The notes: a model not told the origin generated them from the letters alone. A DNA stretch of 64,000 bases from Segatella albensis DSM 11370 = JCM 12258 (GCF_000426565.1 NZ_AUFP01000006.1:62001-126000); one strand, 5' to 3'. Shown: positions 26,781 through 37,422, numbered from the stretch's first letter. A program made the numbers and translations.

Positions 26781-29279
26781 ATGGCAAAAAAGAAGACAGC
26801 TCGCAAACCTAAGACACTAAGTGAAGCAGTTGGATTTCAAAATATATTCAATAGTGAGAAGACAGATTTCTTTCTCGGCGTGTTAACCATTGTGTTAGCG
26901 GTGTATTTTATCATAGCAATGATATCATACTTCAACACAGGATGTACCGACCAAAGTATTTTGGAGGATATGCGTCCTGGAGAGTGGATGAATACGAATC
27001 AAGAATTCGCAAACTACTGTGGATCTGTCGGTGCTATTATCTCGTATTTCTTTATTGCACAGAATTTCGGTATACCAGCATTTTTCATACCGATATATAT
27101 GATACTTGCTGCACTTAAATTGATGAAAGCCTATACCATAAATCTATGGAAATGGTTCTTCGGTATGATGCTTACCATGATTTGGTGCTCTGTGACCTTT
27201 GCCAAATTTCTATCTCCGATATTAGGAGATCAGGTCTATAATGCTGGTGGAAATCATGGACTTTATATTGTTCAAACGCTTGAGAATCTTATTGGTCCTC
27301 CTGGACTTACCTTGGTTCTGCTGGTAACGGCCTTGGCTTTTCTTACTTATCTCACATCAGAAACGATTACTATCGTTCGTAAATTATTAAACCCTATTGG
27401 TTATATCAGCAATAAGGTTAAATTTACCATTACCACGCATCATGATAATGACAAAGATCCTATCTACGAGGAACCAAACGAATCTATAGAGCCTGAGGAA
27501 GCTAAGGATTTCAATGATCCAGAACCATCTCCTGTCATTGACCTTGATGAATTGGAGAAACATTCTACGGAGGATGAGGGTGGTAAGGTTGCTGATAAAA
27601 ATAATAACGCGGTACCATCCTTACTCCAGACTCAGAGAGAAGCTCGCCTCAAGGCATTGGAAGAGACTAGTAAGAATATCGGAATGCAAGTTTCTGTAGC
27701 CGGAGAAACTGATAAGGCAACAGGAAATACCGTCAGCGACGAAGAGGTTCTGAAGACTCCGATCAATCCAAGAGAACCTTTTACAAGATATAAATTCCCT
27801 ACTCTTAATCTTCTTAAGCGATATGAAGAAGATGATGTACCTTATATCGATGAGCAGGAACAAATTGCAAATAAGAACAGAATTATTGAAGTTTTAGGAA
27901 ACTTTGGTGTCCAGATCAAGACGATAAAGGCAACGGTCGGTCCTACCATTACTTTATACGAGATACAACCTGCTGAAGGTGTAAGAATCTCAAAGATCAA
28001 GAATCTGGAGGATGATATCGCCCTAAGTCTTGCAGCCTTAGGTATTCGTATCATTGCCCCTATTCCAGGAAAAGGAACTATCGGTATAGAGGTTCCTAAT
28101 GCCAAACCGAGAATAGTAAGTATGGAGAGTATCCTGAATTCTAAGAAATTCCAGGAGACAAAGATGGAACTTCCTATCGCTTTGGGTAAGACTATCACCA
28201 ATGAGGTCTTCATGGTTGACTTGGCCAAGATTCCTCACCTTCTTGTTGCAGGTGCCACCGGCCAAGGTAAGTCTGTCGGTTTGAATGCGATTATCACATC
28301 TCTTCTATACAAGAAGCATCCTAATGAACTCAAGTTTGTTTTAATAGACCCTAAGAAAGTTGAGTTCTCTGTATACACTAAGATTGCGCCACATTTCATG
28401 GCTGTAGTCGACGAAGATGATGAACCAATCATTACAGATGTTACAAAGGTGGTAAGAACCTTGAACTCATTATGTAAGTTAATGGATTCGCGTTACGATA
28501 TGTTGAAACTTGCTGGTGCAAGAAATATCAAAGAATATAATGCGAAGTTTGTTAATCATCGTCTGGATCTGACAAAAGGCCATGATTTCATGCCTTATAT
28601 CGTAGTTATCATCGATGAGTTTGGTGACTTAATCATGACGGCAGGTAAAGAGATTGAATTACCAATTGCACGTATCGCCCAGTTGGCCAGAGCTGTTGGT
28701 ATACACATGGTTATCGCTACACAGCGACCAACGACAAGCATTATCACAGGTAACATCAAGGCCAACTTCCCTGGTAGAATTGCATTCAAGGTTAGTGCCG
28801 GTATCGATAGTAAGACTATTCTCGACAGGACAGGAGCACAACAACTCATTGGACGTGGTGATATGCTATATCTTAATGGCAACGAGCCTGTACGTGTACA
28901 ATGCGCATTTGTTGATACACCAGAAGTAGAAAGAATTAATGAATATATCGCAGACCAACCAGGTCCAGTAGCACCATTAGAGCTTCCGGAACCTACAGAA
29001 AATGATGGAGGCTCTGAAAATGGTTCAGGTGGCGGATTCGACACACGCAGTATGGATCCATACTTTGAAGAGGCCGCTCATGCTATCGTATTATCACAAT
29101 CTGGTAGTACTAGTATGATTCAGCGTCGCTTCTCTATCGGATACAATCGTGCCGGTCGACTTATGGACCAACTTGAAGCTGCAGGAATTGTTGGAGCTGC
29201 CCAAGGAAGTAAACCGCGTGAAGTGTTGGTTGCTGACGAAAATCAGTTAAATGCGCTGATCGCACAATTACATGGATAA
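26781..29279 (+). CDS. ftsK: DNA translocase FtsK/SpoIIIE
   Basis: An 832-residue membrane-anchored DNA pump that clears chromosome ends through the division septum. Four to five membrane helices occupy about residues 32-205, followed by an acidic linker (about 215-330) much shorter than in E. coli. The RecA-like motor has Walker A GATGQGKS at 491-498 and Walker B YIVVIIDEFGDL. The C-terminal winged-helix gamma domain (about 765-832, RRFSIGYNRAGRLMDQLE) reads KOPS-type sequences. A glycine/serine-rich hinge precedes gamma. The stop is followed by the lolA-like start one base later. Confidence 0.96.
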   Translation: MAKKKTARKPKTLSEAVGFQNIFNSEKTDFFLGVLTIVLAVYFIIAMISYFNTGCTDQSILEDMRPGEWMNTNQEFANYCGSVGAIISYFFIAQNFGIPAFFIPIYMILAALKLMKAYTINLWKWFFGMMLTMIWCSVTFAKFLSPILGDQVYNAGGNHGLYIVQTLENLIGPPGLTLVLLVTALAFLTYLTSETITIVRKLLNPIGYISNKVKFTITTHHDNDKDPIYEEPNESIEPEEAKDFNDPEPSPVIDLDELEKHSTEDEGGKVADKNNNAVPSLLQTQREARLKALEETSKNIGMQVSVAGETDKATGNTVSDEEVLKTPINPREPFTRYKFPTLNLLKRYEEDDVPYIDEQEQIANKNRIIEVLGNFGVQIKTIKATVGPTITLYEIQPAEGVRISKIKNLEDDIALSLAALGIRIIAPIPGKGTIGIEVPNAKPRIVSMESILNSKKFQETKMELPIALGKTITNEVFMVDLAKIPHLLVAGATGQGKSVGLNAIITSLLYKKHPNELKFVLIDPKKVEFSVYTKIAPHFMAVVDEDDEPIITDVTKVVRTLNSLCKLMDSRYDMLKLAGARNIKEYNAKFVNHRLDLTKGHDFMPYIVVIIDEFGDLIMTAGKEIELPIARIAQLARAVGIHMVIATQRPTTSIITGNIKANFPGRIAFKVSAGIDSKTILDRTGAQQLIGRGDMLYLNGNEPVRVQCAFVDTPEVERINEYIADQPGPVAPLELPEPTENDGGSENGSGGGFDTRSMDPYFEEAAHAIVLSQSGSTSMIQRRFSIGYNRAGRLMDQLEAAGIVGAAQGSKPREVLVADENQLNALIAQLHG

Positions 29280-29280
29280 T

Positions 29281-29883
29281 ATGAAAAAGTATTTATTATT
29301 AATCATGTTTGCAGTTGCGGGGCTTTCGACTTATGCACAAACTGCAACCCAGATCTTAGACAAGACGGCGTCTGTTATCGGACGCAAAGGAGGAGCTTCG
29401 GCTAATTTTAAAATCTCATCATCTAAGTTTGGTTCTACTTCAGGCTCTATAGCGATTAAGGGTAATAAATTTACGGCCCACACCCCTCAGGCTATTGTAT
29501 GGTTTGATGGGAAGACGCAATGGAGCTATATGAAGAAGACGCAGGAAGTAAATATTACTAATCCTGATCAGGCTAAACAGATGTCAATGAACCCATATAC
29601 TTTCATTAACATTTACAAGACAGGATATCGTACAAGTATCACGTCTAAGTCTGGTTCCAACTACACGATCCGCTTATATGCTAACAATCAGAAACGTACC
29701 GTCCAGGAGATGTATATTACAATCAACAAGAAGACATACATCCCTTCTCAGGTAAAGATGCGTCAAGGAAATAGTTGGAGCACAATCAACGTAAGTAATT
29801 TCAGAGCTAAGAATCAACCAAATTCAATATTTACATTCAATGCTAAAGATTGCCCTCAAGCAGAGGTTATCGATTTACGCTGA
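29281..29883 (+). CDS. lolA: LolA-like outer-membrane lipoprotein carrier
   Basis: A 200-residue exported protein starting MKKYLLLIMFAVAGLSTYAQ, a clean signal peptide; an ATG three codons upstream (29272) overlaps the ftsK stop and is less likely. The remainder fits the LolA/LolB-like fold: an early ANFKISSS strand, the WFDGKTQWSYMKKTQEVNITNPD segment and a C-terminal SIFTFNAKDCPQAEVIDLR ending. LolA carries lipoproteins across the periplasm. Bacteroidetes often encode it next to ftsK, as here. It overlaps the following membrane protein by 44 bases. Confidence 0.85.
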   Translation: MKKYLLLIMFAVAGLSTYAQTATQILDKTASVIGRKGGASANFKISSSKFGSTSGSIAIKGNKFTAHTPQAIVWFDGKTQWSYMKKTQEVNITNPDQAKQMSMNPYTFINIYKTGYRTSITSKSGSNYTIRLYANNQKRTVQEMYITINKKTYIPSQVKMRQGNSWSTINVSNFRAKNQPNSIFTFNAKDCPQAEVIDLR

Positions 29884-31375
29884 TTTAAGAAAGCAACGTC
29901 GACTAGCCACTAAAAGAAGTCTATTTTACGGTAAGAATAAAGCTGCTAAGATTGGTATCTATATTTTAGGTACCATCTTGGCTGCATATTTACTTATAGG
30001 AGCAATATCAATTGCTCTTGCCATAAAGAAGGATCCGAACCCTTCTGCTGAAATTCTGTCGCTTTGGCCATTTATCTTCGCTATTGATTTCTTCATTAGG
30101 TTTATTGGTCAACAAACACCGGCTCAGATGATCAAGCCCTACATTCTTCTCCCCATACCAAGGAAAGTATGTATTGAGAGCTTTCTGATAAGTTCGATCT
30201 TTACAGAAGGCAATTTCATCTGGCATTTATTCTTTGTGCCATTAGCGATAATGTCTGTGTTTCCGACAGAGGGCTTTCTTACCTCTATTTTGTTTTTAGT
30301 GATTTATCAAATCATTATCTGGATATCATCACAGTTGTATCTACTTTCGCGTACAAGAATCAATGATCATCTGTTATGGTGGTGTATACCATTAGTAATA
30401 TTTACTATTATTGCCCTACCTATTTATTACGACGGTACGATAAATATCGGCAGACTATTTGACTTTTACAAAAATCAGGCTGACAATATCACAAAGGGTA
30501 GCCTTCTATATGTAGTAATTATGCCTGCCATTCTTGTTGCCTTGTTCTTCATAAACAGAAAAGAACAGGAACAACATGTCATGGCAGAACTTTCAAAGAA
30601 GCAGACTACTACATCTATCAAGAGCGTAAGCAGTTTTAGTTTCTTCGATCGCTTTGGAAAGATTGGCGAATATATGAAATTAGATATCAAACTTATGCTG
30701 AGGAACAAGCATCCTCGCAAAATGCTGGTATTCACGATATCTTATGTCGTTATCATTTGTGGATTCTATACATTTATCATGGACGACGAAGGAGGTATGC
30801 CCAACACCATCAATTCCAACTTATGGTGCATGATATCATTCCTTATGATCGGAACAAGTTTTGCCCAACGCATTATGTGTTATGAAGGAAACTATATCGA
30901 CTTTCTGATGATACACAAGGATGACATATATTCACTTCTTTGTGCCAAATACTATATCTATATCTTGCTCACCATATTTCCTCTGATATTCTCTGTATTA
31001 GCAATTCTCCTTGGAAAATGGAATATTCTAATGGTATTAGCATATTTCATATATACAATTGGACCACTATATATCATCGTCCTTCATGCAGCAATCTTCA
31101 ACGAACAAGCAATTCCACTTGATGCCAAAATCATAACACATACCAATACAGATTTCAATTATGTGATGATGCTGATGACTATTTGCATCATGGCTATTCC
31201 TGTTATTATCATAAGTTTGTTTACCCTGATATTTACAGAAAACGTGGCATATCTTGTAATGATTGCTTTATGTACTCCTGTTCTTCTCACCCACAGATGG
31301 TGGATAAGAAGAATATACTCAGCGATGATGAAAAAGAAATATCATCACTTGGAGAGTTTCAGAAGTTCACGATAA
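29840..31375 (+). CDS. DUF5687-like multi-pass membrane protein
   Basis: A 511-residue protein with about ten to twelve hydrophobic segments (for example near 36-60, 68-90, 120-160 and 190-205, and several from 300 to 480). Residues 250-285 form a soluble loop. The architecture resembles DUF5687 proteins, which are thought to be permease components of Bacteroidetes ABC exporters, but no ATPase gene is next to it. The ATG at 29840 lies inside lolA; there is no better downstream start because basic residues and a helix follow directly. Its last 31 bases overlap maf on the other strand. Family assignment is from memory of the overall pattern. Confidence 0.7.
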   Translation: MLKIALKQRLSIYADLRKQRRLATKRSLFYGKNKAAKIGIYILGTILAAYLLIGAISIALAIKKDPNPSAEILSLWPFIFAIDFFIRFIGQQTPAQMIKPYILLPIPRKVCIESFLISSIFTEGNFIWHLFFVPLAIMSVFPTEGFLTSILFLVIYQIIIWISSQLYLLSRTRINDHLLWWCIPLVIFTIIALPIYYDGTINIGRLFDFYKNQADNITKGSLLYVVIMPAILVALFFINRKEQEQHVMAELSKKQTTTSIKSVSSFSFFDRFGKIGEYMKLDIKLMLRNKHPRKMLVFTISYVVIICGFYTFIMDDEGGMPNTINSNLWCMISFLMIGTSFAQRIMCYEGNYIDFLMIHKDDIYSLLCAKYYIYILLTIFPLIFSVLAILLGKWNILMVLAYFIYTIGPLYIIVLHAAIFNEQAIPLDAKIITHTNTDFNYVMMLMTICIMAIPVIIISLFTLIFTENVAYLVMIALCTPVLLTHRWWIRRIYSAMMKKKYHHLESFRSSR

Positions 31376-31935
31376 ATTCGCTGAACAGGAAGTCCCATAA
31401 CGTTATAATAACTTCCTTCAAGACCGGTGCATCCGATATATCCAATCCATTCCTGGATACCGTATGCACCGGCTTTATCGAATGGCTTGTATGTTGTAAT
31501 ATAATAATCTATTTCATCATCAGTCAACTCTTTGAACGACACATGAGTTGTAACCGAGAAATGAACTTGCTCCTTTAATGTTGTAATACAAACGCCTGTA
31601 GTAACCTGATGCGACTTGTTGCTCAGTTTTCTCAACATTCTTCGTGCATCTTCTGCATCATGAGGTTTTCCCATGATTTCGTCCTCACAGATTACAACAG
31701 TATCAGCCGTAATGACAACATCGTTCTCCCCTATCAAACTCTTATAGGCGTCTGCCTTTTTCTGAGAGATATACTCAGAAACTTCCATTGCCGGTAAGTC
31801 CTTAGGATATGATTCATCAATATCAGGCAAAACCTTTACCTCAAAATCCAAATCCAAACCAGCAAGCAACTCTCTTCTTCTTGGAGAATTACTTGCCAGA
31901 ATCACATGTTTACCATCCAAAAGCTTTTGCATCAC
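31345..31935 (-). CDS. maf: Maf-like nucleotide pyrophosphatase
   Basis: A 196-residue Maf/HAM1-fold protein. The N-terminal signature [13 protein letters not shown], the ADTVV motif, the GKP element and [19 protein letters not shown] region (here [13 protein letters not shown]) are all present. Members hydrolyse dTTP, UTP or modified nucleotides to monophosphates and are linked to septum arrest. The YhdE-type dTTP/UTP pyrophosphatase is the closest functional guess. It overlaps kdsC by 26 bases and the convergent DUF5687-like gene by 31 bases. It is third in the DUF2520-kdsC-maf cluster. Confidence 0.93.
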   Translation of the reverse strand: MMQKLLDGKHVILASNSPRRRELLAGLDLDFEVKVLPDIDESYPKDLPAMEVSEYISQKKADAYKSLIGENDVVITADTVVICEDEIMGKPHDAEDARRMLRKLSNKSHQVTTGVCITTLKEQVHFSVTTHVSFKELTDDEIDYYITTYKPFDKAGAYGIQEWIGYIGCTGLEGSYYNVMGLPVQRIYRELLKLSK

Positions 31936-32428
31936 TCAACCATTTTTCTTGTGTTCTCAATACCTGTTCTATAATGTCTCTTCCACATCCCATTCCACCG
32001 GCTCTATCACTAATATACAAGGATATAGACTTTATATCCGGGCAAGCATCAGCCGGGCAACACGGACATCCACATTGCTTCATCACCTCATAATCAGGAA
32101 TATCATCACCTACATATATAATCTCATCATCTTTAAGATTATATTTCTCCAGAAAACTCCGATAAGTTTTAATCTTTACAGCGGCCTTCATGTAGATATC
32201 CTCTACTCCTAGTCCCTCATATCTCTTTCGGATAGCATTCGTGTTGGCACCTGTCAGAATAGCAATTCTCAGTCCCATTTTCTGTGCGAGTTGAATAGCA
32301 TATCCGTCTTTAATATTTACCGTACGCAAAGGCTCTCCTTCGCTGGATAGAGTTATAGTCTCACACGACAACACTCCATCTACGTCAAAGATGATAGCCT
32401 TGATTTTCTTTAAGTCGTAATTTATCAT
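31910..32428 (-). CDS. kdsC: KDO 8-phosphate phosphatase (HAD type C0)
   Basis: A 172-residue HAD phosphatase without a cap. The catalytic motif [10 protein letters not shown] (two Asp), [10 protein letters not shown], and the [14 protein letters not shown] loop give the KdsC/YrbI signature. It releases phosphate from KDO 8-phosphate before activation by KdsB, which is also encoded in this window. It overlaps the DUF2520 gene by 4 bases and maf by 26 bases, so translation of all three is likely coupled. Confidence 0.93.
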   Translation of the reverse strand: MINYDLKKIKAIIFDVDGVLSCETITLSSEGEPLRTVNIKDGYAIQLAQKMGLRIAILTGANTNAIRKRYEGLGVEDIYMKAAVKIKTYRSFLEKYNLKDDEIIYVGDDIPDYEVMKQCGCPCCPADACPDIKSISLYISDRAGGMGCGRDIIEQVLRTQEKWLSDAKAFGW

Positions 32429-33207
32429 TTCTCTTTCAATTTACTTAAATGATGGATACTTTTAGACATCTTCTCATAAATATCTCTTAATTCTATATTG
32501 TCATTCAATAGTTGAGCCTGTCTATGGATAACATTCTCGTCATATCTTACAGCCGGTCCTGTCTGTGCATCTACAGGATCCATCACATGTACTTTACCTG
32601 CAGTTTCGTCAATTAATGGTAGCATAACATCAAACGGAATATTATGCTTCTTCAGAATCTCATGAGACAAAGCATAACAATGATTGACAAAATTACAGGC
32701 AAAGACAGCCGAGAGATGCAAATACTTCCGATCGTCTGTCGACATATTGAAGATGCGGCCGGAGATGGAACCAGCAAGTTCTTCGATCATAGCTTTCGAT
32801 TCATTGTCGTTTGATTCCAAGAAACATGGAATAGACGAAAAGTCCACCCTTTTCTCTTTCGAAAAGCTCTGCATAGGATACAAGACCCCATAATGCTTCG
32901 CTTTGTCCTTAAAAATATCCATAGGCATAGACCCTGCCGTATGAATGAACACCTTATCTTCTACAAGGTTGCTTATCTGAGATATCAAATCCGCCAACAC
33001 ACTATCCTTTACAGAGAAGATATAAGCATCAGCATCTTTGCGAACAGAAGCAATCTGATTGGTTGGTTCTGCTTGAACTTGACTAGCCAGCATCTTCGCC
33101 GACTCCATCGTTCTACTATAAACCTGTAATATTTTATGTCCAGCCACAAAGAGTGAATATCCTAAATTTGTGGCCAAATTACCTGCACCAATTAAAATTA
33201 TTTTCAT
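32425..33207 (-). CDS. Rossmann-fold DUF2520 protein
   Basis: A 260-residue protein with an N-terminal NAD(P)-binding fold ([18 protein letters not shown]) and a C-terminal helical domain in which [17 protein letters not shown] and [10 protein letters not shown] recur in the DUF2520/YqeC-like, ProC-related family. The reaction is unknown, though a dehydrogenase of small acids is the usual guess. It is the first gene of the cluster with kdsC and maf. A TAACTTTG box on the minus strand at 33215-33222 lies very close to the ATG, which leaves only a minimal leader. Confidence 0.8.
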   Translation of the reverse strand: MKIILIGAGNLATNLGYSLFVAGHKILQVYSRTMESAKMLASQVQAEPTNQIASVRKDADAYIFSVKDSVLADLISQISNLVEDKVFIHTAGSMPMDIFKDKAKHYGVLYPMQSFSKEKRVDFSSIPCFLESNDNESKAMIEELAGSISGRIFNMSTDDRKYLHLSAVFACNFVNHCYALSHEILKKHNIPFDVMLPLIDETAGKVHVMDPVDAQTGPAVRYDENVIHRQAQLLNDNIELRDIYEKMSKSIHHLSKLKEK

Positions 33208-33246
33208 ATTGCTGCAAAGTTAATATATTTTTGCTATATTTGCAAT

Positions 33247-34224
33247 ATGTGTACTGCTAATATAAGAATAATTGACAGAAGTGAAGATTTGCCGGAAATG
33301 AAATCCTACAATTTCTTCCATAGTCCTGAGTTATTCAGAATTATTGAACAAACTCCAGGCAATTATCCTTATATGGTAATAGCAACAGACGATAAAGGAG
33401 AGGTCATCGCACATATGTTTGCAACACTCCGTCGCCGCGGTAGTTGGCTTCCTCCTTATTTATATACGCAAAGTAGGGTTTACGGAGAAGGTGAATACGA
33501 AGATTTGAATCACAAAGAAGAGCTGTTTGGGATGATGCTAAAGGCTCTGACCCACAAGCTAGACCGGTCACTATGTCTGTTTATAGAGTTCTCTGATATT
33601 AGTGAAAAAATGTTCGGCTATCAGCATTTTCGCAGTAACGGGTTCTTTCCTTTATTATGGCAGGAAATCCACAACTCTCTGCATAGTAAGAGACCAGAAG
33701 AGCGCTTGAGCCGACATACCCAGAATATCATAAAGAAATCCTATAAATCTGGTGTGATAACACGAGAGGCCGAAACGAAAGAAGAAATCAGAAACTTCTA
33801 TAGACTGTTACGAGGATTCTACCGAATGAAGTTACGCCGTCTAATACCACCATACCAACAATTTCTGAAACTCAGTAAGACCGGTAAGGCCAAGATTCTA
33901 CTTACAATCTATAAAAATAAGATTATCGGAGGATGTGCCTGTATCTATAGCGAGAATAACGCATACCTTTGGTATCTCGCATCCAAGGCGAAATCACACC
34001 CTACCCTCCATCCTAAGACTCTTACAGTCTGGTATGCTATTCAATATGCCTATGAACATCAATACGCCCACATCTCATTTATGGACGTTGGACTACCATG
34101 GAAGAAGAATCCATTTCGTAGTTTCATATTAAGTTTCGGAGGAAAACCCGTTGCCAAATACAGATGGTTTCATTTCTCTATCCCATTCATCAATCGAATC
34201 TTGTCATGGTTCTATAGCGAATAG
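33247..34224 (+). CDS. GNAT/FemAB-like acyltransferase family protein
   Basis: A 325-residue protein with a double GNAT-like architecture: a first half with PYLYTQSRVYGEG and a second half with ETKEEIRNFYRLLRGFY and KIIGGCACIYSENNAYLWY, as in FemAB/CelD-type acetyl or aminoacyl transferases. The substrate is unknown; cell-envelope polysaccharide or peptidoglycan is a guess from the family. TATATTTG at 33235-33242 is almost at the first ATG (33247), so the ATG at 33298 (MKSYNFFHSPELF), which fits the family start, may be the true one. Confidence 0.72.
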   Translation: MCTANIRIIDRSEDLPEMKSYNFFHSPELFRIIEQTPGNYPYMVIATDDKGEVIAHMFATLRRRGSWLPPYLYTQSRVYGEGEYEDLNHKEELFGMMLKALTHKLDRSLCLFIEFSDISEKMFGYQHFRSNGFFPLLWQEIHNSLHSKRPEERLSRHTQNIIKKSYKSGVITREAETKEEIRNFYRLLRGFYRMKLRRLIPPYQQFLKLSKTGKAKILLTIYKNKIIGGCACIYSENNAYLWYLASKAKSHPTLHPKTLTVWYAIQYAYEHQYAHISFMDVGLPWKKNPFRSFILSFGGKPVAKYRWFHFSIPFINRILSWFYSE

Positions 34225-34228
34225 AAAC

Positions 34229-34834
34229 TCAAAGCAACCGATCCAGCAACTCCAATCCCTTCTGGGTACACATTCCACGCACCAATACTAAAATATAATT
34301 TCTAAAAAGAGAGTCAACCGTCATTCTGTCGAACTGGTTATCATTTCTCATATTAGCCAAGGTGTAGTCTATCACACTTAATGAAACACGGAAATTCAAA
34401 TCATTCTTAAAATAACCATCTTTCACGCCATTTTCAAAAAATGTAATTCCATCATTGTGTCGTTCCTCATGTTTTTTCTTTAAATACTCCGTAACCTTAA
34501 CATAAGAGTGAAGTTCCTTAAAGAATACAGGATTAACTTTTAAAGACTTAGCCACCTGACGATTATAGAACTCTACAATCGTCTCTATTGCATTATGAGT
34601 CTCATAATAACTTTTTAAAGAAAGGTTTTCTTTTTGAATTTGATTCTTGACAACTGAAAACAGCAAAGATTCCTTATCTTTATAAATCTCATAGATCGTT
34701 CTCTTTGAAATTCTCAAGGTCTGAGCCAAATCATTCATCTTTACAGCTTTAACTCCCTTCTTTATAAACTCATTTGTTGCTAATACTCGAATATCGTTTT
34801 TAACCTGTTCTAAATGCTCCGGATCTCTATACAT
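34229..34834 (-). CDS. TetR family transcriptional regulator
   Basis: A 201-residue regulator from the ATG at 34834; the reading frame extends 20 codons upstream through the promoter region, so that part is not used. The N-terminal helix-turn-helix reads LAQTLRISKRTIYEIYKDKESLLF, the TetR signature. The C-terminal half (about 65-201) is the variable ligand-binding domain. It diverges from maeB across 161 bp. That spacer contains the 12-bp palindrome AAAACATGTTTT and may hold the operator. It probably controls itself and possibly malic enzyme. The inducer is unknown. Confidence 0.88.
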   Translation of the reverse strand: MYRDPEHLEQVKNDIRVLATNEFIKKGVKAVKMNDLAQTLRISKRTIYEIYKDKESLLFSVVKNQIQKENLSLKSYYETHNAIETIVEFYNRQVAKSLKVNPVFFKELHSYVKVTEYLKKKHEERHNDGITFFENGVKDGYFKNDLNFRVSLSVIDYTLANMRNDNQFDRMTVDSLFRNYILVLVRGMCTQKGLELLDRLL

Positions 34835-34859
34835 ATAAACAAAATAATTGTTTTCGTTA

Positions 34860-34867
34860 CAAAGATA
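34860..34867 (-). promoter_or_regulatory. -7 box for the tetR gene
   Basis: TATCTTTG on the minus strand, ending 25 bases upstream of the ATG at 34834. Confidence 0.5.
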
Positions 34868-34879
34868 CAAAAAAAAATA

Positions 34880-34891
34880 AAAACATGTTTT
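34880..34891. promoter_or_regulatory. Palindrome AAAACATGTTTT, candidate TetR operator
   Basis: Perfect 12-bp dyad located between the divergent -7 boxes of tetR (34860-34867) and maeB (34911-34918), 12 and 19 bp from them. A second dyad CAATT-A-AATTG follows at 34892-34902. Binding by the adjacent regulator is inferred from position. Confidence 0.45.
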
Positions 34892-34910
34892 CAATTAAAT
34901 TGTTTTTTCT

Positions 34911-34918
34911 TATCTTTG
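34911..34918 (+). promoter_or_regulatory. -7 box for maeB
   Basis: TATCTTTG, ending 77 bases upstream of the maeB ATG. The two dyads at 34880-34902 cover the -33 region, consistent with repression. Confidence 0.5.
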
Positions 34919-34995
34919 CACAAAGATATAGGTTTTGTGCAGAATATTGCATACTTCCGATATAAATATGATAAACTAATAAACCAAAAAATAAT

Positions 34996-37284
34996 ATGGT
35001 AAAAATATCTAAAGAGGCTGCTCTCGCCTATCATGAGAATGGCCGACCAGGAAAAATCGAAGTTAAACCTACTAAGGCTTATCGAACACAAACTGACTTA
35101 AGTTTAGCTTATTCGCCAGGTGTGGCTTATCCATGTCTCGAAATTCAGAATAATCCTGATGATGTATACAAATATACCGACAAAGGTAACCTTGTAGCTG
35201 TTATCAGTAATGGTACAGCAGTTCTTGGACTAGGTGATATTGGCGCGATGAGCGGCAAACCTGTGATGGAAGGTAAAGGATTATTGTTTAAGATATATGG
35301 TGGTATCGATGTCTTCGATATCGAAGTCGCCGAAAAAGATCCAGAGAAATTCTGCGAAGCTGTCGAGAAGATCGCGCCTTCTTTTGGTGGTATCAACCTT
35401 GAGGATATCAAAGCTCCTCAATGTTTCTACATCGAAGATCGTCTGAAGAAAACTCTCGACATTCCGGTCATGCACGATGACCAACATGGTACAGCCATCA
35501 TATCTGCAGCAGGTCTGAAAAATGCCCTCGAGGTTGCAGGAAAGAAAATTGAAGATGCCAAGATTGTCGTAAATGGTGCCGGTGCTGCTGCCATTAGTTG
35601 TACCAAACTTTATTGTGCCCTTGGAGCGCAAACCAAAAATATCGTGATGCTCGATTCCAAGGGAGTTATCACAAGCGACCGAGAGAATCTTACCGAGCAG
35701 AAAAAGCTCTTTGCTACCGATCGTCGTGATGTTCACACTCTCGAGGAAGCCATCAAGGGAGCAGATGTCTTCGTAGGCCTGAGCAAAGGAAATGTTCTTT
35801 CTCAGGATATGGTTCGTTCTATGGCAGACAATCCTATCGTATTCGCACTCGCCAATCCTGTTCCTGAAATTAGCTACGAGGATGCCATGGCAAGTCGTCC
35901 TGATGTATTGATGTCTACCGGTCGTAGCGACTATCCTAACCAGATAAATAATGTAATCGGTTTCCCTTATATCTTCCGTGGTGCCCTTGATGTTCACGCC
36001 AAGGCTATCAACGAAGAGATGAAGATGGCTGCTGTCAAGGCCATTGCCGAACTGGCCAAGCAACCTGTTCCTGAAGTCGTCAATCAGGTATATCATGTAA
36101 CCGATCTGAGCTTCGGTCCTAAATATTTCATTCCAAAACCTGTAGATCCTCGACTGATTACTGAGGTTAGTGCTGCCGTGGCTAAAGCTGCCATGGAGAG
36201 TGGCGTAGCCCGTACTCCTATCACCGACTGGAACGCTTACAAGCAGCATCTCAAGGAATTGCTCGGACAAGAGACGAAACTTACACGAAAACTCCACGAC
36301 ACAGCTCGTCTGCATCCACAACGCGTAGTTTTCGCTGAGGGTGGACACCCTACAATGATGAAAGCTGCCGTTCAGGCTAAGCAGGAAGGTTTCTGTGAGC
36401 CTATCCTACTTGGTAACCCAGATCGATTGAATCGTGTGGCAAATCGACTAAAACTCGACCTGAGCGATGTTGAGATTATTGATATGCGTGCCGATAAGGA
36501 ACAAGGAAGACGCGCTACTTATGCCAAGCATTTGGCTGAAAAGCGTGCCCGCCAGGGATATACCTTCGAGGAGGCATACGATAAGATGTATGAGCGCAAC
36601 TATTTCGGTATGTCAATGGTAGAGAATGGAGATGCTGATGCGTTCATCACCGGCCTTTATACTAAATATAGTAATACCATCAAGGTGGCCAAGGAGGTTG
36701 TAGGCATACGCGAAGGCTTTAAGACCTTCGGCACGATGCATATTCTGAACACTCAAAAGGGAACCTTCTATATTGCCGATACACTTATCAACCGCCATCC
36801 CGACAGCAATATACTTGTGGATGTCGCAAAATTAGCAGCCAATACTGTGAAGTTCTTCAACGAAGACCCAGTAATCGCTATGCTCAGCTATTCTAACTTT
36901 GGTACTGATGAAGTAGGTTCTCCTGTCAAGGTACACGAGGCTGTAGAGGAATTACAGAAAGAATACCCTAACCTCCCTATCGATGGTGAGATGCAGGTGA
37001 ACTTTGCCCTCAACAAGGAGTTGCGTGATGACAAATATCCATTCTCACGCCTCAAGGGTAAGGATGTCAACACATTGGTATTCCCTAACCTGAATAGTGC
37101 CAACGCAGCCTATAAGTTGCTCCAGGCTCTTGATCCTGACTCTGAAATCATAGGCCCTATCCAGATGGGATTGAACAAACCTATCCACTTCACAGACTTC
37201 GAGAGTTCTGTTGCAGACGTTGTCAACATCACAGCTGTAGCTGTTATTGATGCATACGTGGAGAAACTGAAGCAAAATAAATAA
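34996..37284 (+). CDS. maeB: NADP-dependent malic enzyme, MaeB type with phosphotransacetylase-like domain
   Basis: A 762-residue two-domain protein. Residues 1 to about 430 are malic enzyme: [12 protein letters not shown], the catalytic Lys in [24 protein letters not shown] for the metal, and [12 protein letters not shown] for the cofactor. Residues about 430-762 resemble phosphate acetyltransferase ([38 protein letters not shown]); in MaeB-type enzymes this part senses acetyl-CoA rather than catalysing. The enzyme decarboxylates malate to pyruvate and NADPH. Downstream of a divergent TetR gene and followed by a strong terminator, so it is monocistronic. Codon use is skewed to favoured codons, suggesting high expression. 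Confidence 0.95.
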   Translation: MVKISKEAALAYHENGRPGKIEVKPTKAYRTQTDLSLAYSPGVAYPCLEIQNNPDDVYKYTDKGNLVAVISNGTAVLGLGDIGAMSGKPVMEGKGLLFKIYGGIDVFDIEVAEKDPEKFCEAVEKIAPSFGGINLEDIKAPQCFYIEDRLKKTLDIPVMHDDQHGTAIISAAGLKNALEVAGKKIEDAKIVVNGAGAAAISCTKLYCALGAQTKNIVMLDSKGVITSDRENLTEQKKLFATDRRDVHTLEEAIKGADVFVGLSKGNVLSQDMVRSMADNPIVFALANPVPEISYEDAMASRPDVLMSTGRSDYPNQINNVIGFPYIFRGALDVHAKAINEEMKMAAVKAIAELAKQPVPEVVNQVYHVTDLSFGPKYFIPKPVDPRLITEVSAAVAKAAMESGVARTPITDWNAYKQHLKELLGQETKLTRKLHDTARLHPQRVVFAEGGHPTMMKAAVQAKQEGFCEPILLGNPDRLNRVANRLKLDLSDVEIIDMRADKEQGRRATYAKHLAEKRARQGYTFEEAYDKMYERNYFGMSMVENGDADAFITGLYTKYSNTIKVAKEVVGIREGFKTFGTMHILNTQKGTFYIADTLINRHPDSNILVDVAKLAANTVKFFNEDPVIAMLSYSNFGTDEVGSPVKVHEAVEELQKEYPNLPIDGEMQVNFALNKELRDDKYPFSRLKGKDVNTLVFPNLNSANAAYKLLQALDPDSEIIGPIQMGLNKPIHFTDFESSVADVVNITAVAVIDAYVEKLKQNK

Positions 37285-37315
37285 TATAGCCACATCAGTT
37301 GATCATTCATAAATG

Positions 37316-37356
37316 AAATCCCTGAACGAAGATTTTCGCTCAGGGATTTATTTTTT
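37316..37356 (+). terminator. Intrinsic terminator of maeB
   Basis: A 14-bp stem (37316-37329 with 37336-37349, one G-T pair), a 6-base loop and a T-run from 37351 make a classical intrinsic terminator 31 bases after the maeB stop. Confidence 0.85.
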
Positions 37357-37422
37357 CGTGCTACACTTCATGATAGAATATAGAAATATGAGAAATACTT
37401 CTCAAAGAGATGATTGCCTGAA

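Noticed and set aside
35281..36348. 355-residue minus-strand frame
   Set aside because: It lies wholly antisense to malic enzyme, whose domains are clear; a skewed codon use leaves the opposite strand open.
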